NCBI GenBank assembly: GCA_965371665.1
Contig: CBDUZI010000033.1
Location: forward strand, 1-27,744
Source of the DNA: JAUVAV01 sp965371665
GTDB taxonomy: Bacteria > Oederibacteriota > JAAXVQ01 > JAUVAV01
DNA length: 27,744 bases
Reading direction: 5' to 3'
Below the pieces are notes generated by a model. That model saw nothing but the letters and a program-made list of their open reading frames with translations, did no database searches and was not told the DNA's origin. A program made the position numbers and the translations under genes. Position 1 is the first letter of the stretch. Every line of letters begins with the position of its first letter. This document shows, piece by piece, positions 5,404 to 13,743 of the stretch.

Positions 5404-8400
5404 AAGTATTTTGATCCCTCTTCCGCCATCGCTGCATATCAAGATTAATCAAGTACAATGAGGGAATCAGCACCAAGGTAAGCAAGGTCGCAAAGAGCAA
5501 GCCGTAGGCCATGGCCATGACTACCGGAACCAGCGTTTTGGCGCTGCCTCCGATTCCATATACTGTGGGTAATAACGCTGCCACCGTGGTCAGCGTAGTT
5601 AAAATGACGGCCCGAAACCGCTGCCGGGCTCCGGCGGCAATGGCCTGGGAAACCTGGGAAATATTGGTAAATAGTTTTTCTTTAAAGATCCGGTTGATAA
5701 ATGTAACCATAAGCACGCTGTCATTTACGACCACGCCGGAAAGACCGATTATGCCGATCACACCCATAAAAGTCAGGGGAATCCCATGGCCGGTAAATGC
5801 CAGTAAGGCACCGATCAATCCAAAGGGAATTGCCGTTAAAACCAATAAAGGCTGGGTAAGCGAACGGAACAAAACCACAAGGATCAAGTATATCAATGTG
5901 ACGGCCAGCAGAAAAGCCACCACTAATCCGCTCATGGTTTTTTTTGTTTCTTTGGCTTCTCCGCCAATCAGCAGTTGGACCCCCGAGTATTGCCGCTTAA
6001 TTTTCTTGAAGAACGGTTTGAGTTTTTGGGCGACTTGGGATGAAGTTGTCACTTGCTCATCCAGATTCGCCGTAATGGTAATCACCCGGTCACCGTTATA
6101 ATGATTTATCAGGGTTTTTCCTTTTTGAGTGACAATTTTAGCCACCTCACCCAAAGGAATCAACTTTCCCTGCGCATTGGGAATCAACAAGGCTTTCAGG
6201 AATTTACGATTCTTTAAAAACTCTTCATCCACTTTGATACGGTAATCAATCTTGTGATCAGGAGTTTGAATATAAGTTGCGATCGTACCTTCATAAGCGG
6301 TTCTTACCGTCTGGGCCACTGCGGCAACCGTCAGGCCGATCTGCGCCAGTTTTTCATAATTCAGTTGTATTTCAAGCTCTTCCTTCCCTCCTTTTTGGTC
6401 ATGGTCTAAATCTTTTATCCCCGCAAGTCCTTCCAGAAATTTCTCGATTTTCTTCCGGACTTGGACGGCCGTATCCGCCTGGTTGCTGATAATTTTCAGA
6501 TTAACCGGTTCGCCTTTGGGCGGGCCTAAAATCCGTTCTTCAAAAACGATTTTTTCAAAACCCGGTAATTTTTCTATATTCAGTTCGGTGCGCAAATTTT
6601 GCATAATATCTTGTGAGGTACGCGTCCGTTCGGTCTTGGGCACGAGGTTAATCAAAACCTGACTCCAGTTTTCATGATTACCTTTGGAATTAATCATCTT
6701 AACCGTATGGTGGCCGATAACGGTCTGGAGGGACAAGCGTTCCCTGGGCAGAATCATTTTTTGGATTAAAGCTTCCACTTTGGCGGTCAAAACTTCCGTG
6801 CCCGCCAGATTGGTGCCTTCCGGCGCTTCCAAATTAACATAGATGGCATCCGCAGAATCGTCCCAGAGCAGAACAAATCGTTTGATCGTACCCTGAGAAA
6901 TCAATAAGGTTAAACCAAAGAACAGAATGAACCCCAAGACAATCAGGTAGCGGTAATTTAATATTTTTCTCAAAAAGCGCTCATAGCTCTGCGCCAGCGG
7001 GACAAACCAATCTTTCTTGGCCGGCTTAACCTTTTGGTGCTTGCCGGCCAAATGGCAGGGCAGGATAAAAACCGCTTCTAAAAACGAGATAATCAGCGTG
7101 GCTGACACTAAAAGCGGAAAAACGTAGACAAACTTTCCCATCATGCCTTTAATGAACAAAAGCGGAATAAACGAGACTATGGTGGTTAAAATAGTCGCCC
7201 CCACCGGGGACAATACTTTTTGCACGCCGCTTACAACCTCCTTAACGGAGGTGCGGCCGGCACGCTTTTGTTCATAAATGGTCTCCCCGATTACAATGCC
7301 GTGATCGACCATCATGCCCAATACCGTAATAATCGCTCCCAAAGACATTATATTCACCGATATGCCCATGGCATGCATGTACGCCAGCACAACTAACAAA
7401 CTAAAGGGAATCCCCACGGCGGTCCAAAAGGATGTCCGAAAATCCAAAAAGAGATATAAAATAAGCACGACCAATAAAAACCCGATAAGCGCATTGGAAA
7501 AAACCACACTCACCAAGGATTTTATGGATAAAGACCGGTCTTCCAGCGTGGCAACCGCAAACTGCGGCGGAAACTGCCCGCGGTTTTTATGGATAAACGT
7601 TCTTACTTTTTCTACGGTTTTCACGACATCGGCATTTTCCTTTTTCACCACCTGGAAAATCACCGCTGGTTTTCTATTCACCCGGATACGGACATTTTCT
7701 TTTTCAAAGCCGTCTTGCACTGAGGCAATATCTTTAATCCGTACGCGCTTGCCTTCAAAGCTGGAACGAATAATTACATTTTTAATTTCCATGAGGTTTT
7801 TAAATTGTCCCAAGGTAATAATGGTTTGATCCTTATGCAGGGATTGCAGCGTGCCGCCGGTAGACCTGACGTTCCTCGTTTGCACACTCCGGACTACATC
7901 ATTTAAAGAAATATAGTATTCCTCCATTTTATCCATATTGACATCAACCAAAATTTCCCGGTCTAAATAGCCGTGCTTCCGGATGGTACTGACGCCCCGA
8001 AGTTTTAAAAGTTGTTTTTCCAGGCGGTCGGCAAAAGCGAACAATTCCCGCGGGGCGCTCTCCTGGTCCTCTTTAGCCGTGATTCCGAGCGTGATAATTG
8101 CCATGCGTTTAGGATTGATATCAATGATCGCGATGTCTTCCACTTCATCGGGAATATCCGTGATATTACTCTTGGTGAGGGTGCGATAAATTTCATCCTT
8201 TACCGCCTGTTTATTGGCCACGCCGTAATCCAAATAGATATAAATCGAGGCTCCGTTTTCAATGGCCAGGGAAACATACTCCCGAATGCCCGCTATCTGC
8301 CTGATTTCTTTTTCCAGGGGAAGCACGGCATTGAGTTCGACGTCCGCAGCGCTGGCCCCGGGATACATCACCTGAATGATCATGGTGTCAATATCCGTCG

Positions 8401-8518
8401 GCGGGAAAACATCGCGCCGGATGTTCAGGCCGCTGATGACGCCGATGAGAACCACCACAATCATGATGACATTAACTAAAAATGGATTGCCGGTAAAATA
8501 TTCTAGTATTTTTCGCAT
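5402..8518 (-). CDS. RND-family efflux transporter (AcrB/HAE-type inner-membrane pump)
   Basis: At 1038 residues it has the normal length of an AcrB/MdtB-type pump. Visible family marks are the first helix and following segment (NPFLVNVIMIVVVLIG, then RRDVFPPTDIDT), the YPGASAADVE segment of the porter domain, the helix cluster at about 335-500, a second porter half from about 540, and the last helix cluster from about 860 (GLIGALLAFTGHGIPLTF, GVVVNDSVLMVTFINR). It should use the proton gradient to export small molecules from the periplasm or membrane. In the helix where AcrB has Asp407-Asp408, this protein reads VDHGIV (Asp405-His406), and the AcrB Lys940 position appears to be Asn (VVNDS). 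Proton coupling may thus differ, though such variants occur in other RND clades. No membrane-fusion or TolC partner gene is in the window. pfp follows directly. Substrate unknown. Confidence 0.9.
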   Translation of the reverse strand: MRKILEYFTGNPFLVNVIMIVVVLIGVISGLNIRRDVFPPTDIDTMIIQVMYPGASAADVELNAVLPLEKEIRQIAGIREYVSLAIENGASIYIYLDYGVANKQAVKDEIYRTLTKSNITDIPDEVEDIAIIDINPKRMAIITLGITAKEDQESAPRELFAFADRLEKQLLKLRGVSTIRKHGYLDREILVDVNMDKMEEYYISLNDVVRSVQTRNVRSTGGTLQSLHKDQTIITLGQFKNLMEIKNVIIRSSFEGKRVRIKDIASVQDGFEKENVRIRVNRKPAVIFQVVKKENADVVKTVEKVRTFIHKNRGQFPPQFAVATLEDRSLSIKSLVSVVFSNALIGFLLVVLILYLFLDFRTSFWTAVGIPFSLLVVLAYMHAMGISVNIMSLGAIITVLGMMVDHGIVIGETIYEQKRAGRTSVKEVVSGVQKVLSPVGATILTTIVSFIPLLFIKGMMGKFVYVFPLLVSATLIISFLEAVFILPCHLAGKHQKVKPAKKDWFVPLAQSYERFLRKILNYRYLIVLGFILFFGLTLLISQGTIKRFVLLWDDSADAIYVNLEAPEGTNLAGTEVLTAKVEALIQKMILPRERLSLQTVIGHHTVKMINSKGNHENWSQVLINLVPKTERTRTSQDIMQNLRTELNIEKLPGFEKIVFEERILGPPKGEPVNLKIISNQADTAVQVRKKIEKFLEGLAGIKDLDHDQKGGKEELEIQLNYEKLAQIGLTVAAVAQTVRTAYEGTIATYIQTPDHKIDYRIKVDEEFLKNRKFLKALLIPNAQGKLIPLGEVAKIVTQKGKTLINHYNGDRVITITANLDEQVTTSSQVAQKLKPFFKKIKRQYSGVQLLIGGEAKETKKTMSGLVVAFLLAVTLIYLILVVLFRSLTQPLLVLTAIPFGLIGALLAFTGHGIPLTFMGVIGIIGLSGVVVNDSVLMVTFINRIFKEKLFTNISQVSQAIAAGARQRFRAVILTTLTTVAALLPTVYGIGGSAKTLVPVVMAMAYGLLFATLLTLVLIPSLYLINLDMQRWRKRDQNT

Positions 8519-8556
8519 CGATAACCCACCCTGGAAAGATAAAATCTGGTTTTTAA

Positions 8557-8579
8557 CGAATTAAATCCTCAAGCTCCTG
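8557..8579. repeat. Solo end of the TA-flanked MITE family
   Basis: CGAATTAAATCCTCAAGCTCCT closely matches the right end of the MITEs at 23172-23357 and 27543-27698 (CGACTAAATGCTCAAGCTCC). No second end is nearby, so it is a remnant. It lies 40 bp upstream of the RND start codon. Confidence 0.5.
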
Positions 8580-8620
8580 GAAGTCTGTCTGGACTTAACA
8601 ACTAAAAATACTTTTTTCGA

Positions 8621-8745
8621 GTTTCCCCCTTTGGCCTGTCCTGGATGGTTTTGTCCAGGGAAAAGGGGGAAAAAGGGGGATTTGCTGAAAACGTGGCTAT
8701 ACTTAAAAAATCCCCCCTTCCCCCCTTTTTCTGTAAAGGGGGGGG
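8621..8745. repeat. CCCCCTTT compound hairpin repeat with a nested 22-nt hairpin; terminator after pfkA
   Basis: The layout is the same as at 3-100. The half nearest pfkA sits just past the pfkA stop codon; on the minus strand it reads CCCCCCC, TTTACAG, AAAAAGGGGGG, AAGGGGGGA, TTTTTT and can act as a rho-independent terminator. The far half is interrupted after CCCCCTTTG by about 26 bases containing the hairpin CCTGGA...TCCAGG (8639-8660), which is also found inside the MITEs at 21751 and 23172. Confidence 0.75.
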
Positions 8746-8758
8746 TAAAACAAGAAGT

Positions 8759-9850
8759 TCAGTCCCCCAGGCAGATATTGTGGCCGCGGGCGGTTTTCAA
8801 GAGGTAATGATCCTGGTTGATCAGGTTATAGGCGGTTGCTTTTTCCAGGGCGACATCCACGATATCCGGATGCCGGTACGCGACCATGCGCCCGAATTTA
8901 CCTTCCTTGATTAATTCCACGGCCTTGACCCCGAACTGGGTGGCCAGTATCCGGTCAAAAGCGCATGGTATGCCTCCGCGTTGAAGATGCCCCAATACTG
9001 TAACGCGCATGCTGATATCCAATCGGGCCTTCAACTCTTCCATCAGCTTAAAACCGATTCCGCCCAGGCGGACGTTTTGATATCCTGCCTCATCGCTCTC
9101 TCTGGCTGCTTCCTTACCTCCTACCGGCTTGGCGCCTTCGGCAATAACAATAATCGCAAATCCCTTCCCGTTTTTTATGCGGCTCCGGATCTTGGCCGCG
9201 ACTTTTTCTATAGCATAAGGAATCTCGGGAATCAGAACCACCTCCGCGCCGCCGGCTACGGCCGCGCTTAAGGCAATCCATCCTGCGTCCCGGCCCATGA
9301 CTTCCAGAATCATAACCCGGTTATGGCTGGCCGCCGTGGTTACCAGCTTGTCAACCGCGTCGGTCGCAACCTCCACCGCGGTCTGGAATCCGAAGGTGAA
9401 ATCCGTACAGGAAAGGTCGTTGTCTATGGTTTTGGGAACGCCAATGATATTCAGCCCTTTTTGAAAAAGCCGCTGGGAGATATCCTGCGAACCATCGCCG
9501 CCGATATTGACCACGGCATCAATTTTCCGGGATTTCAGCCGGCGAATAAGCTCATCCGAACGATCCACGGTTTCCCATGAGCCGTCCGGCTTTTTAAGGG
9601 GCCAAGCAAACGGGGAGCCTTTATTGGTAGTCCCGATAATGGTCCCGCCCCGGACATGGATACCGGCTACGGTCTTCTTATCCAGCTGCATGATCTCCAT
9701 GGGCTCATTCAGGATGCCGTGAAAAGCATCTATGGAACCTAAAACCTCCCAATCGTCCTCCTGGCCGGCCCGCTTGACAATTGCCCGAATAACGGCATTT
9801 AAGCCGGGACAATCCCCGCCACCGGTAGTTATTAATATGCGCTTAGACAT
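8759..9850 (-). CDS. pfkA: 6-phosphofructokinase, ATP-type residues (PfkA family)
   Basis: It catalyses the committing step of glycolysis, phosphorylating fructose 6-phosphate. At 363 residues it fits the mid-length PfkA group. Motifs are GGGDCPGLN at 10-18, NIGGDGSQ at 115-122, VPKTIDNDL at 138-146, FGFQTAV at 153-159 and MGRDAGW at 185-191. Gly in GGDGS (position 119) is the ATP-type residue; PPi enzymes have Asp there. Lys in PKTID is shared with PPi-type and the so-called group III/clade X enzymes, so this is a mixed signature; ATP is the more likely phosphoryl donor. AGGAG lies six bases before the ATG. It is the last gene of the znu-nif unit, starting 9 nt after the nifS stop, and is followed by a strong hairpin plus T run. 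Confidence 0.9.
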   Translation of the reverse strand: MSKRILITTGGGDCPGLNAVIRAIVKRAGQEDDWEVLGSIDAFHGILNEPMEIMQLDKKTVAGIHVRGGTIIGTTNKGSPFAWPLKKPDGSWETVDRSDELIRRLKSRKIDAVVNIGGDGSQDISQRLFQKGLNIIGVPKTIDNDLSCTDFTFGFQTAVEVATDAVDKLVTTAASHNRVMILEVMGRDAGWIALSAAVAGGAEVVLIPEIPYAIEKVAAKIRSRIKNGKGFAIIVIAEGAKPVGGKEAARESDEAGYQNVRLGGIGFKLMEELKARLDISMRVTVLGHLQRGGIPCAFDRILATQFGVKAVELIKEGKFGRMVAYRHPDIVDVALEKATAYNLINQDHYLLKTARGHNICLGD

Positions 9851-9859
9851 TATACTCTC

Positions 9860-11029
9860 CTATTTTTTCCGCTGGTTCCAGAAAGGCGACATATCCCGGA
9901 GTTCGGCGATAATCGGCGGCAGAACCTCCAACACACGGTCCACCTCTTCCCGGGTATTATACCGCGAGAAACTAAAGCGTATAGATCCGTGAATATCCGT
10001 AAAGGGCACGCCCATAGCCCGTAAAACGTGGCTGGGTTCCAAAGAACCGGAGGTACAGGCCGAACCGGAAGAAGCGCAGATACCGTACTCATTCAGCTTT
10101 AAGAGTATAGCCTCTCCCTCGATGTAGGTAAAACTGACATTCGTGGTCGCGGGCAAACGATGCTTTACATCCCCGTTTACGCGGGTTTCGGAAATCCGTT
10201 CCAGGATGCCCTGCTCTAAACGGTCCCGCAGACCGGCCATCCGCACTGTCTCGGTTTTATAATCAGACATGGCCAATTCGCAGGCCCGGCCCAGGCCAAC
10301 CTGACCGGCCAGATTTCCAGTACCTCCCCGGCGTCCATTTTCCTGGTGTCCGCCCAGGATAAACGGCACAAACTTTGTTCCTCTCCGGATAAACAAAGCT
10401 CCCACGCCTTTGGGAGCATGCAGTTTATGCCCGGATATCGATACCAGGTCAGCTGCCAGGGTCTGCATGTCCAGGTCCAGCTTGCCTGCGGCCTGCACGG
10501 CATCGCAATGGAAAACACACCCTTTTTCCTTAACTATTTCTCCGATCTTCTTTACCGGAAAAACCGTGCCGGTCTCGTTGTTGGCATACATTATCGATAC
10601 CAGAGCGGTGTCCGGTTTAATCGCTTCGCGGAGCATCTCAATATCCATCCGGCCTTGGGCGTCTACGGGCAGATAAGTCACGCGGTATCCCTGATGTTCC
10701 AGATGGCGGCAAGGACTCAGGATTGCCGGGTGCTCGACCCGTGTGGTTATAATCCGGCGTTTTTCGGGAAAGGCTTCCAATACCCCGCGGATGGCCGCAT
10801 TATCCGATTCCGTGCCGCCGCTGGTAAAAATAATCTCGTTTTCCCGGGCATGGAATAGTTGCGCGACCCGGACCCGGGCATTCTCCACGGCATGCGCCAA
10901 TTGGCCGCCGAAAGTATGCATGCTGGAAGGGTTGCCATAAAGATCCCGGTAATACGGCAGCATGATTTCCAGTACTTCGGGCGCCACTGCGGTGGTGGCA
11001 TTATTGTCCAGATAGATAACCTTGTTCAT
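9860..11029 (-). CDS. nifS: Cysteine desulfurase, NifS-type
   Basis: This PLP enzyme takes sulfur from L-cysteine as an enzyme persulfide and passes it to the NifU scaffold. Of 389 residues, SISGHKLHAPKG places the PLP lysine at Lys202, and the SSGSACTSGSLEPSHVL loop places the catalytic cysteine at Cys325; these numbers coincide with those known for Azotobacter NifS. His100 (RVEHPA) and the YANNETG motif at 148-154 complete the cofactor site. The short ACTSGSLEPSHVL loop is the class I (NifS/IscS) type. Its ATG overlaps the nifU stop codon (ATGA), so the two are translationally coupled. No nitrogenase genes are present, so the pair is probably the general Fe-S assembly system. Confidence 0.95.
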   Translation of the reverse strand: MNKVIYLDNNATTAVAPEVLEIMLPYYRDLYGNPSSMHTFGGQLAHAVENARVRVAQLFHARENEIIFTSGGTESDNAAIRGVLEAFPEKRRIITTRVEHPAILSPCRHLEHQGYRVTYLPVDAQGRMDIEMLREAIKPDTALVSIMYANNETGTVFPVKKIGEIVKEKGCVFHCDAVQAAGKLDLDMQTLAADLVSISGHKLHAPKGVGALFIRRGTKFVPFILGGHQENGRRGGTGNLAGQVGLGRACELAMSDYKTETVRMAGLRDRLEQGILERISETRVNGDVKHRLPATTNVSFTYIEGEAILLKLNEYGICASSGSACTSGSLEPSHVLRAMGVPFTDIHGSIRFSFSRYNTREEVDRVLEVLPPIIAELRDMSPFWNQRKK

Positions 11030-11895
11030 GGCTTAATGTCCTCCACCACAATATCCGGCTCCACAAATTCCCGGAGTTTCCCCCCCACCAGGTCTTTTAA
11101 TGTGAAGCCCGCCACCTGGCACCCGGCGCACATTCCCAGCAGGCGAACCTTAACAACTTTGCCTTCAATATCCACCAGTTCCAGGTCTCCGCCGTCTTTC
11201 CGGAGTTCAGGCCGCACTTCCCGGTCCAGGGTCTCCTGTACCAGCTTCATGCGCTGCAAATTCGTCAGGTTTTTTTTCTCTATTCCGGCCGGGGGCGGGC
11301 TTATTTCCTTCCCCACCCGGCGAAGAATTTCTTCAATCTTTCCGTGGCAGGAACCGCAAGCGCCTCCGGCTTTGGTATAATTGGTCACCTCGTCCACAGT
11401 GGAGAGATTGTTTTCCCGGATCGCGCGTTCGATCTTGCGATCAGTGACACCGAAACATTTGCATACCAGCTCCCCGCCGTCTTCTCCGACAACGCCCATG
11501 GCGCCGGACGCCGACGGCTGGACCTGCCCGCGGTAATTGGCAATCGCGGCTTCCAGAGCTTCCATCCCCATTACCGAGCAGTGCATTTTTTCCTGCGGCA
11601 ATCCACCCAGGTTCTTGGCAATATCCCGGTTGGTAACCCGCGCGGCCTCGGCCAGGGTTTTGCCCATAATCATATCCGTCAGGATGCTCGAGGAAGCAAT
11701 GGCGCTTCCGCATCCGAAAGTCTGGAATTTGGCATCCAGAATTTTTTCCGTATCCGGCTCCACTTTTAGAGTAATCCGCAGAGCGTCCCCGCATACCAGG
11801 GAACCCGCTTCTCCGATAGCATCGGGTTTTGCGATTTCTCCCACATTATGGGGGTGCAAAAAATGCGCTTTTACTTTATCGCTGTAATCCCACAT
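11026..11895 (-). CDS. nifU: NifU Fe-S cluster scaffold, three-domain form
   Basis: It builds Fe-S clusters with sulfur from NifS and hands them to client proteins in the cytoplasm. The full three-domain layout is visible in 289 residues. Residues 1-120 are the IscU-like scaffold with Cys35 (VCGDA), Cys62 (GCGSA) and Cys106 (MHCSV). Residues 140-190 are the permanent [2Fe-2S] Bfd-like domain with Cys145, Cys147, Cys180 and Cys183 (CKC...CGSC). Residues 215-289 are the Nfu domain with the CAGC pair at 256/259. AAGGAG lies ten bases before the ATG, inside the end of the DUF368 gene, which stops one base upstream. This form is typical of nitrogen fixers but also serves as the housekeeping scaffold in many anaerobes and epsilonproteobacteria. 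Confidence 0.95.
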   Translation of the reverse strand: MWDYSDKVKAHFLHPHNVGEIAKPDAIGEAGSLVCGDALRITLKVEPDTEKILDAKFQTFGCGSAIASSSILTDMIMGKTLAEAARVTNRDIAKNLGGLPQEKMHCSVMGMEALEAAIANYRGQVQPSASGAMGVVGEDGGELVCKCFGVTDRKIERAIRENNLSTVDEVTNYTKAGGACGSCHGKIEEILRRVGKEISPPPAGIEKKNLTNLQRMKLVQETLDREVRPELRKDGGDLELVDIEGKVVKVRLLGMCAGCQVAGFTLKDLVGGKLREFVEPDIVVEDIKP

Positions 11896-11896
11896 A

Positions 11897-12913
11897 TCAA
11901 ACCCGCTCCTTCCCCGTCTGCCGGGCCTCTATCCAGATAAAAGCCACGACTATTGCTCCCCCGATTAAAACCATTGCCAGGGTGGCAAACTCATTTCCCC
12001 CCCAGGCTTCGGGCATACGGTTGCGAAGATATATGGTTTCCCCGCCTACTTGGCTGCTGGTTTTAAAAGGCCAGATAGCCCAAAGCGACCCTAGAACTAA
12101 TCCCGTGAGGAATCCCATGGTATAATCGTACCAGTGCCGCAACAAGTACTTTAGAAACCGGGCAAATACCAGCAGGCCTACCAAGTTTCCCAGAGAGAAC
12201 GCGATAATAATAATAAAATCAAGATAAGTGATTGCCCGGAGAACTTCAAAATATGCCCCCATAAGCAGGAGTAAAAAGGAACCGCTGATGCCGGGCAGAA
12301 TCATGGCGGAAATACCGACCGCCCCGACTACAAACATAAACAAAAGGTGGGGAAGACTGTGATCGCCTGACTTATCCGGGACTTTTTCATCCATACTCGC
12401 GGCCTTGGCCTGCTTCATCTCATATTTCACTTGGGCTTTTTCCAGACGCGCATCCTCGCTCACGGATTGCGAAAGCAGAAGTATTCCGCCCACGGCCAGC
12501 AAAGCCATCAGCCCGCAGATAACACTCTTTTTTTTAATCAATTTATACGGCACTAAAGCCGAAACCGCCACCAAACCGAGAAAGAATCCATAGGTCGGAT
12601 CATGAAAGTTTTTCAGTAAAAAAGTCATCAAGTTGGCCAAGGCCACAATTGAGGCTATGGCGCCTAACTCTATCAGAATAAGAAACACCAGGTCTATCCG
12701 GCGCATTTCGGCCGTGAAAACCTCCCACGCCCGGCGGTTGCATTTTACCAGACCCAGCAGCGAGGTTAAAGTACGAAGGGAAATATTATTGATAGCGGTA
12801 ATCAGACGTTCGTAAATCCCCAGTACCAGGGCCAGCGTCCCCCCGGATACGCCGGGAATAATATTTGCAATCCCGATAACCATGCCTTTGATAAAACTCC
12901 TCACTACTTGCAT
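11897..12913 (-). CDS. DUF368 membrane protein, probable undecaprenyl-phosphate translocase
   Basis: A 338-residue multi-helix protein of the DUF368 family. The diagnostic repeats are visible: KGMVIGIANIIPGVSGGTLA near residues 9-28, and a second half with GISAMILPGISGSFLLLLMG near residues 200-219, giving an inverted-repeat topology. DUF368 proteins (also called PopT) have been reported as translocases that return undecaprenyl phosphate across the inner membrane. A hydrophilic loop (about 150-190, rich in Glu/Lys) between the halves is longer than I would expect. AAGGAGG precedes the ATG, and the gene overlaps the end of znuB by 10 nt. Its place between zinc uptake and Fe-S assembly is not explained by known function. 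Confidence 0.88.
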   Translation of the reverse strand: MQVVRSFIKGMVIGIANIIPGVSGGTLALVLGIYERLITAINNISLRTLTSLLGLVKCNRRAWEVFTAEMRRIDLVFLILIELGAIASIVALANLMTFLLKNFHDPTYGFFLGLVAVSALVPYKLIKKKSVICGLMALLAVGGILLLSQSVSEDARLEKAQVKYEMKQAKAASMDEKVPDKSGDHSLPHLLFMFVVGAVGISAMILPGISGSFLLLLMGAYFEVLRAITYLDFIIIIAFSLGNLVGLLVFARFLKYLLRHWYDYTMGFLTGLVLGSLWAIWPFKTSSQVGGETIYLRNRMPEAWGGNEFATLAMVLIGGAIVVAFIWIEARQTGKERV

Positions 12914-13734
12914 GCCCTCCTCCTTTTAAGTCTTTGCCAAATTTCCGCTCCCAGATAAGTGACCCCGGCCAGTAAAATAATCGTCGCCCCGGCCGGGAGG
13001 TCAGTCTCATAAGCAATGCTCAGCCCGAAGAAAGTGAGTCCCATGCTGATCAAGACGGCGGTCAACATCATCCGTCCCAGGGAGCGCGCAAATCCGCCGG
13101 CCACGGCCGCCGGCAGGGTGAGCAGGGCGATAACCAAAATAATACCCACCACCTGGATCAATAAGACCACTGTCAGGGAGATCAAAACCAGGAGCAGAAG
13201 ATATATCAAATCGGTTTTTATCCCCCGGAGACGGGCATGTTCATCATCATAGCAGACCGCCTGGAACTGGCGGTAAAATACCAGGACCAGCAGAATAATG
13301 GTCCCATCCAGCCAAAGGATTTTAAAAATATCCGATGAACTGACCATGAGAATATTACCAAAAAGATAACTCATTAAATCTACATTGTACCCGGGCGTAC
13401 GCGAAATAAACAGGATCCCGAGCGCCATCCCGACCGCCCAGAGGGCTCCGATAATCGTATCCTCCTGCTGCCGGGAGCGCAGACTTACCAGGCCGATAAG
13501 CAGGGCGGCGATCAGAGCCGCCGCGATTGCGCCATGCAGAGGATGAATCCGGTAAAAATAGGCAATCCCCATGCCTCCGAGCGCGGCATGCGCAATGCCT
13601 CCGCTGATAAAGCTGAGGCGTCTGACTACTACATAAACTCCCATAATTCCGCAAGCCAGGCCGGCCAACAATCCGACCAGAACCGCGTTTTGCAGGAAAG
13701 CGTGGGAAGACAAGGCTGTCAGGAATCCAGGCAT
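12904..13734 (-). CDS. znuB: Zinc/manganese ABC transporter permease
   Basis: The inner-membrane channel subunit of an ABC-3 family metal importer. The 276 residues form about eight hydrophobic helices. GLACGIMGVYVVVRRLSFISGGIAHAALGGMG near residues 24-55 is the characteristic N-terminal region of ZnuB/MntB-type permeases, and LLTLPAAVAGGFARSLGRMM near residues 203-222 is the usual loop that contacts the ATPase. GGGAGG lies three bases before the ATG. It starts 9 nt after the znuC stop and overlaps DUF368 at its end. Zinc is more likely than manganese from the neighbours, but the permease alone cannot decide. Confidence 0.9.
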   Translation of the reverse strand: MPGFLTALSSHAFLQNAVLVGLLAGLACGIMGVYVVVRRLSFISGGIAHAALGGMGIAYFYRIHPLHGAIAAALIAALLIGLVSLRSRQQEDTIIGALWAVGMALGILFISRTPGYNVDLMSYLFGNILMVSSSDIFKILWLDGTIILLVLVFYRQFQAVCYDDEHARLRGIKTDLIYLLLLVLISLTVVLLIQVVGIILVIALLTLPAAVAGGFARSLGRMMLTAVLISMGLTFFGLSIAYETDLPAGATIILLAGVTYLGAEIWQRLKRRRACK

Positions 13735-13743
13735 TTTCCCTCC

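Noticed and set aside
4397..5405. Long plus-strand frames (168 and 281 codons) opposite pfp
   Set aside because: They are antisense to a well-conserved enzyme and their sequences are low-quality shadows of its codons.
8012..8479. Plus-strand 155-codon frame inside the RND gene
   Set aside because: It is antisense to a conserved transporter and has no start site or family resemblance.
9860..11895. nifU-nifS as evidence for nitrogen fixation
   Set aside because: No nifHDK or other nitrogenase genes are present, and this pair serves as the general Fe-S system in many bacteria.
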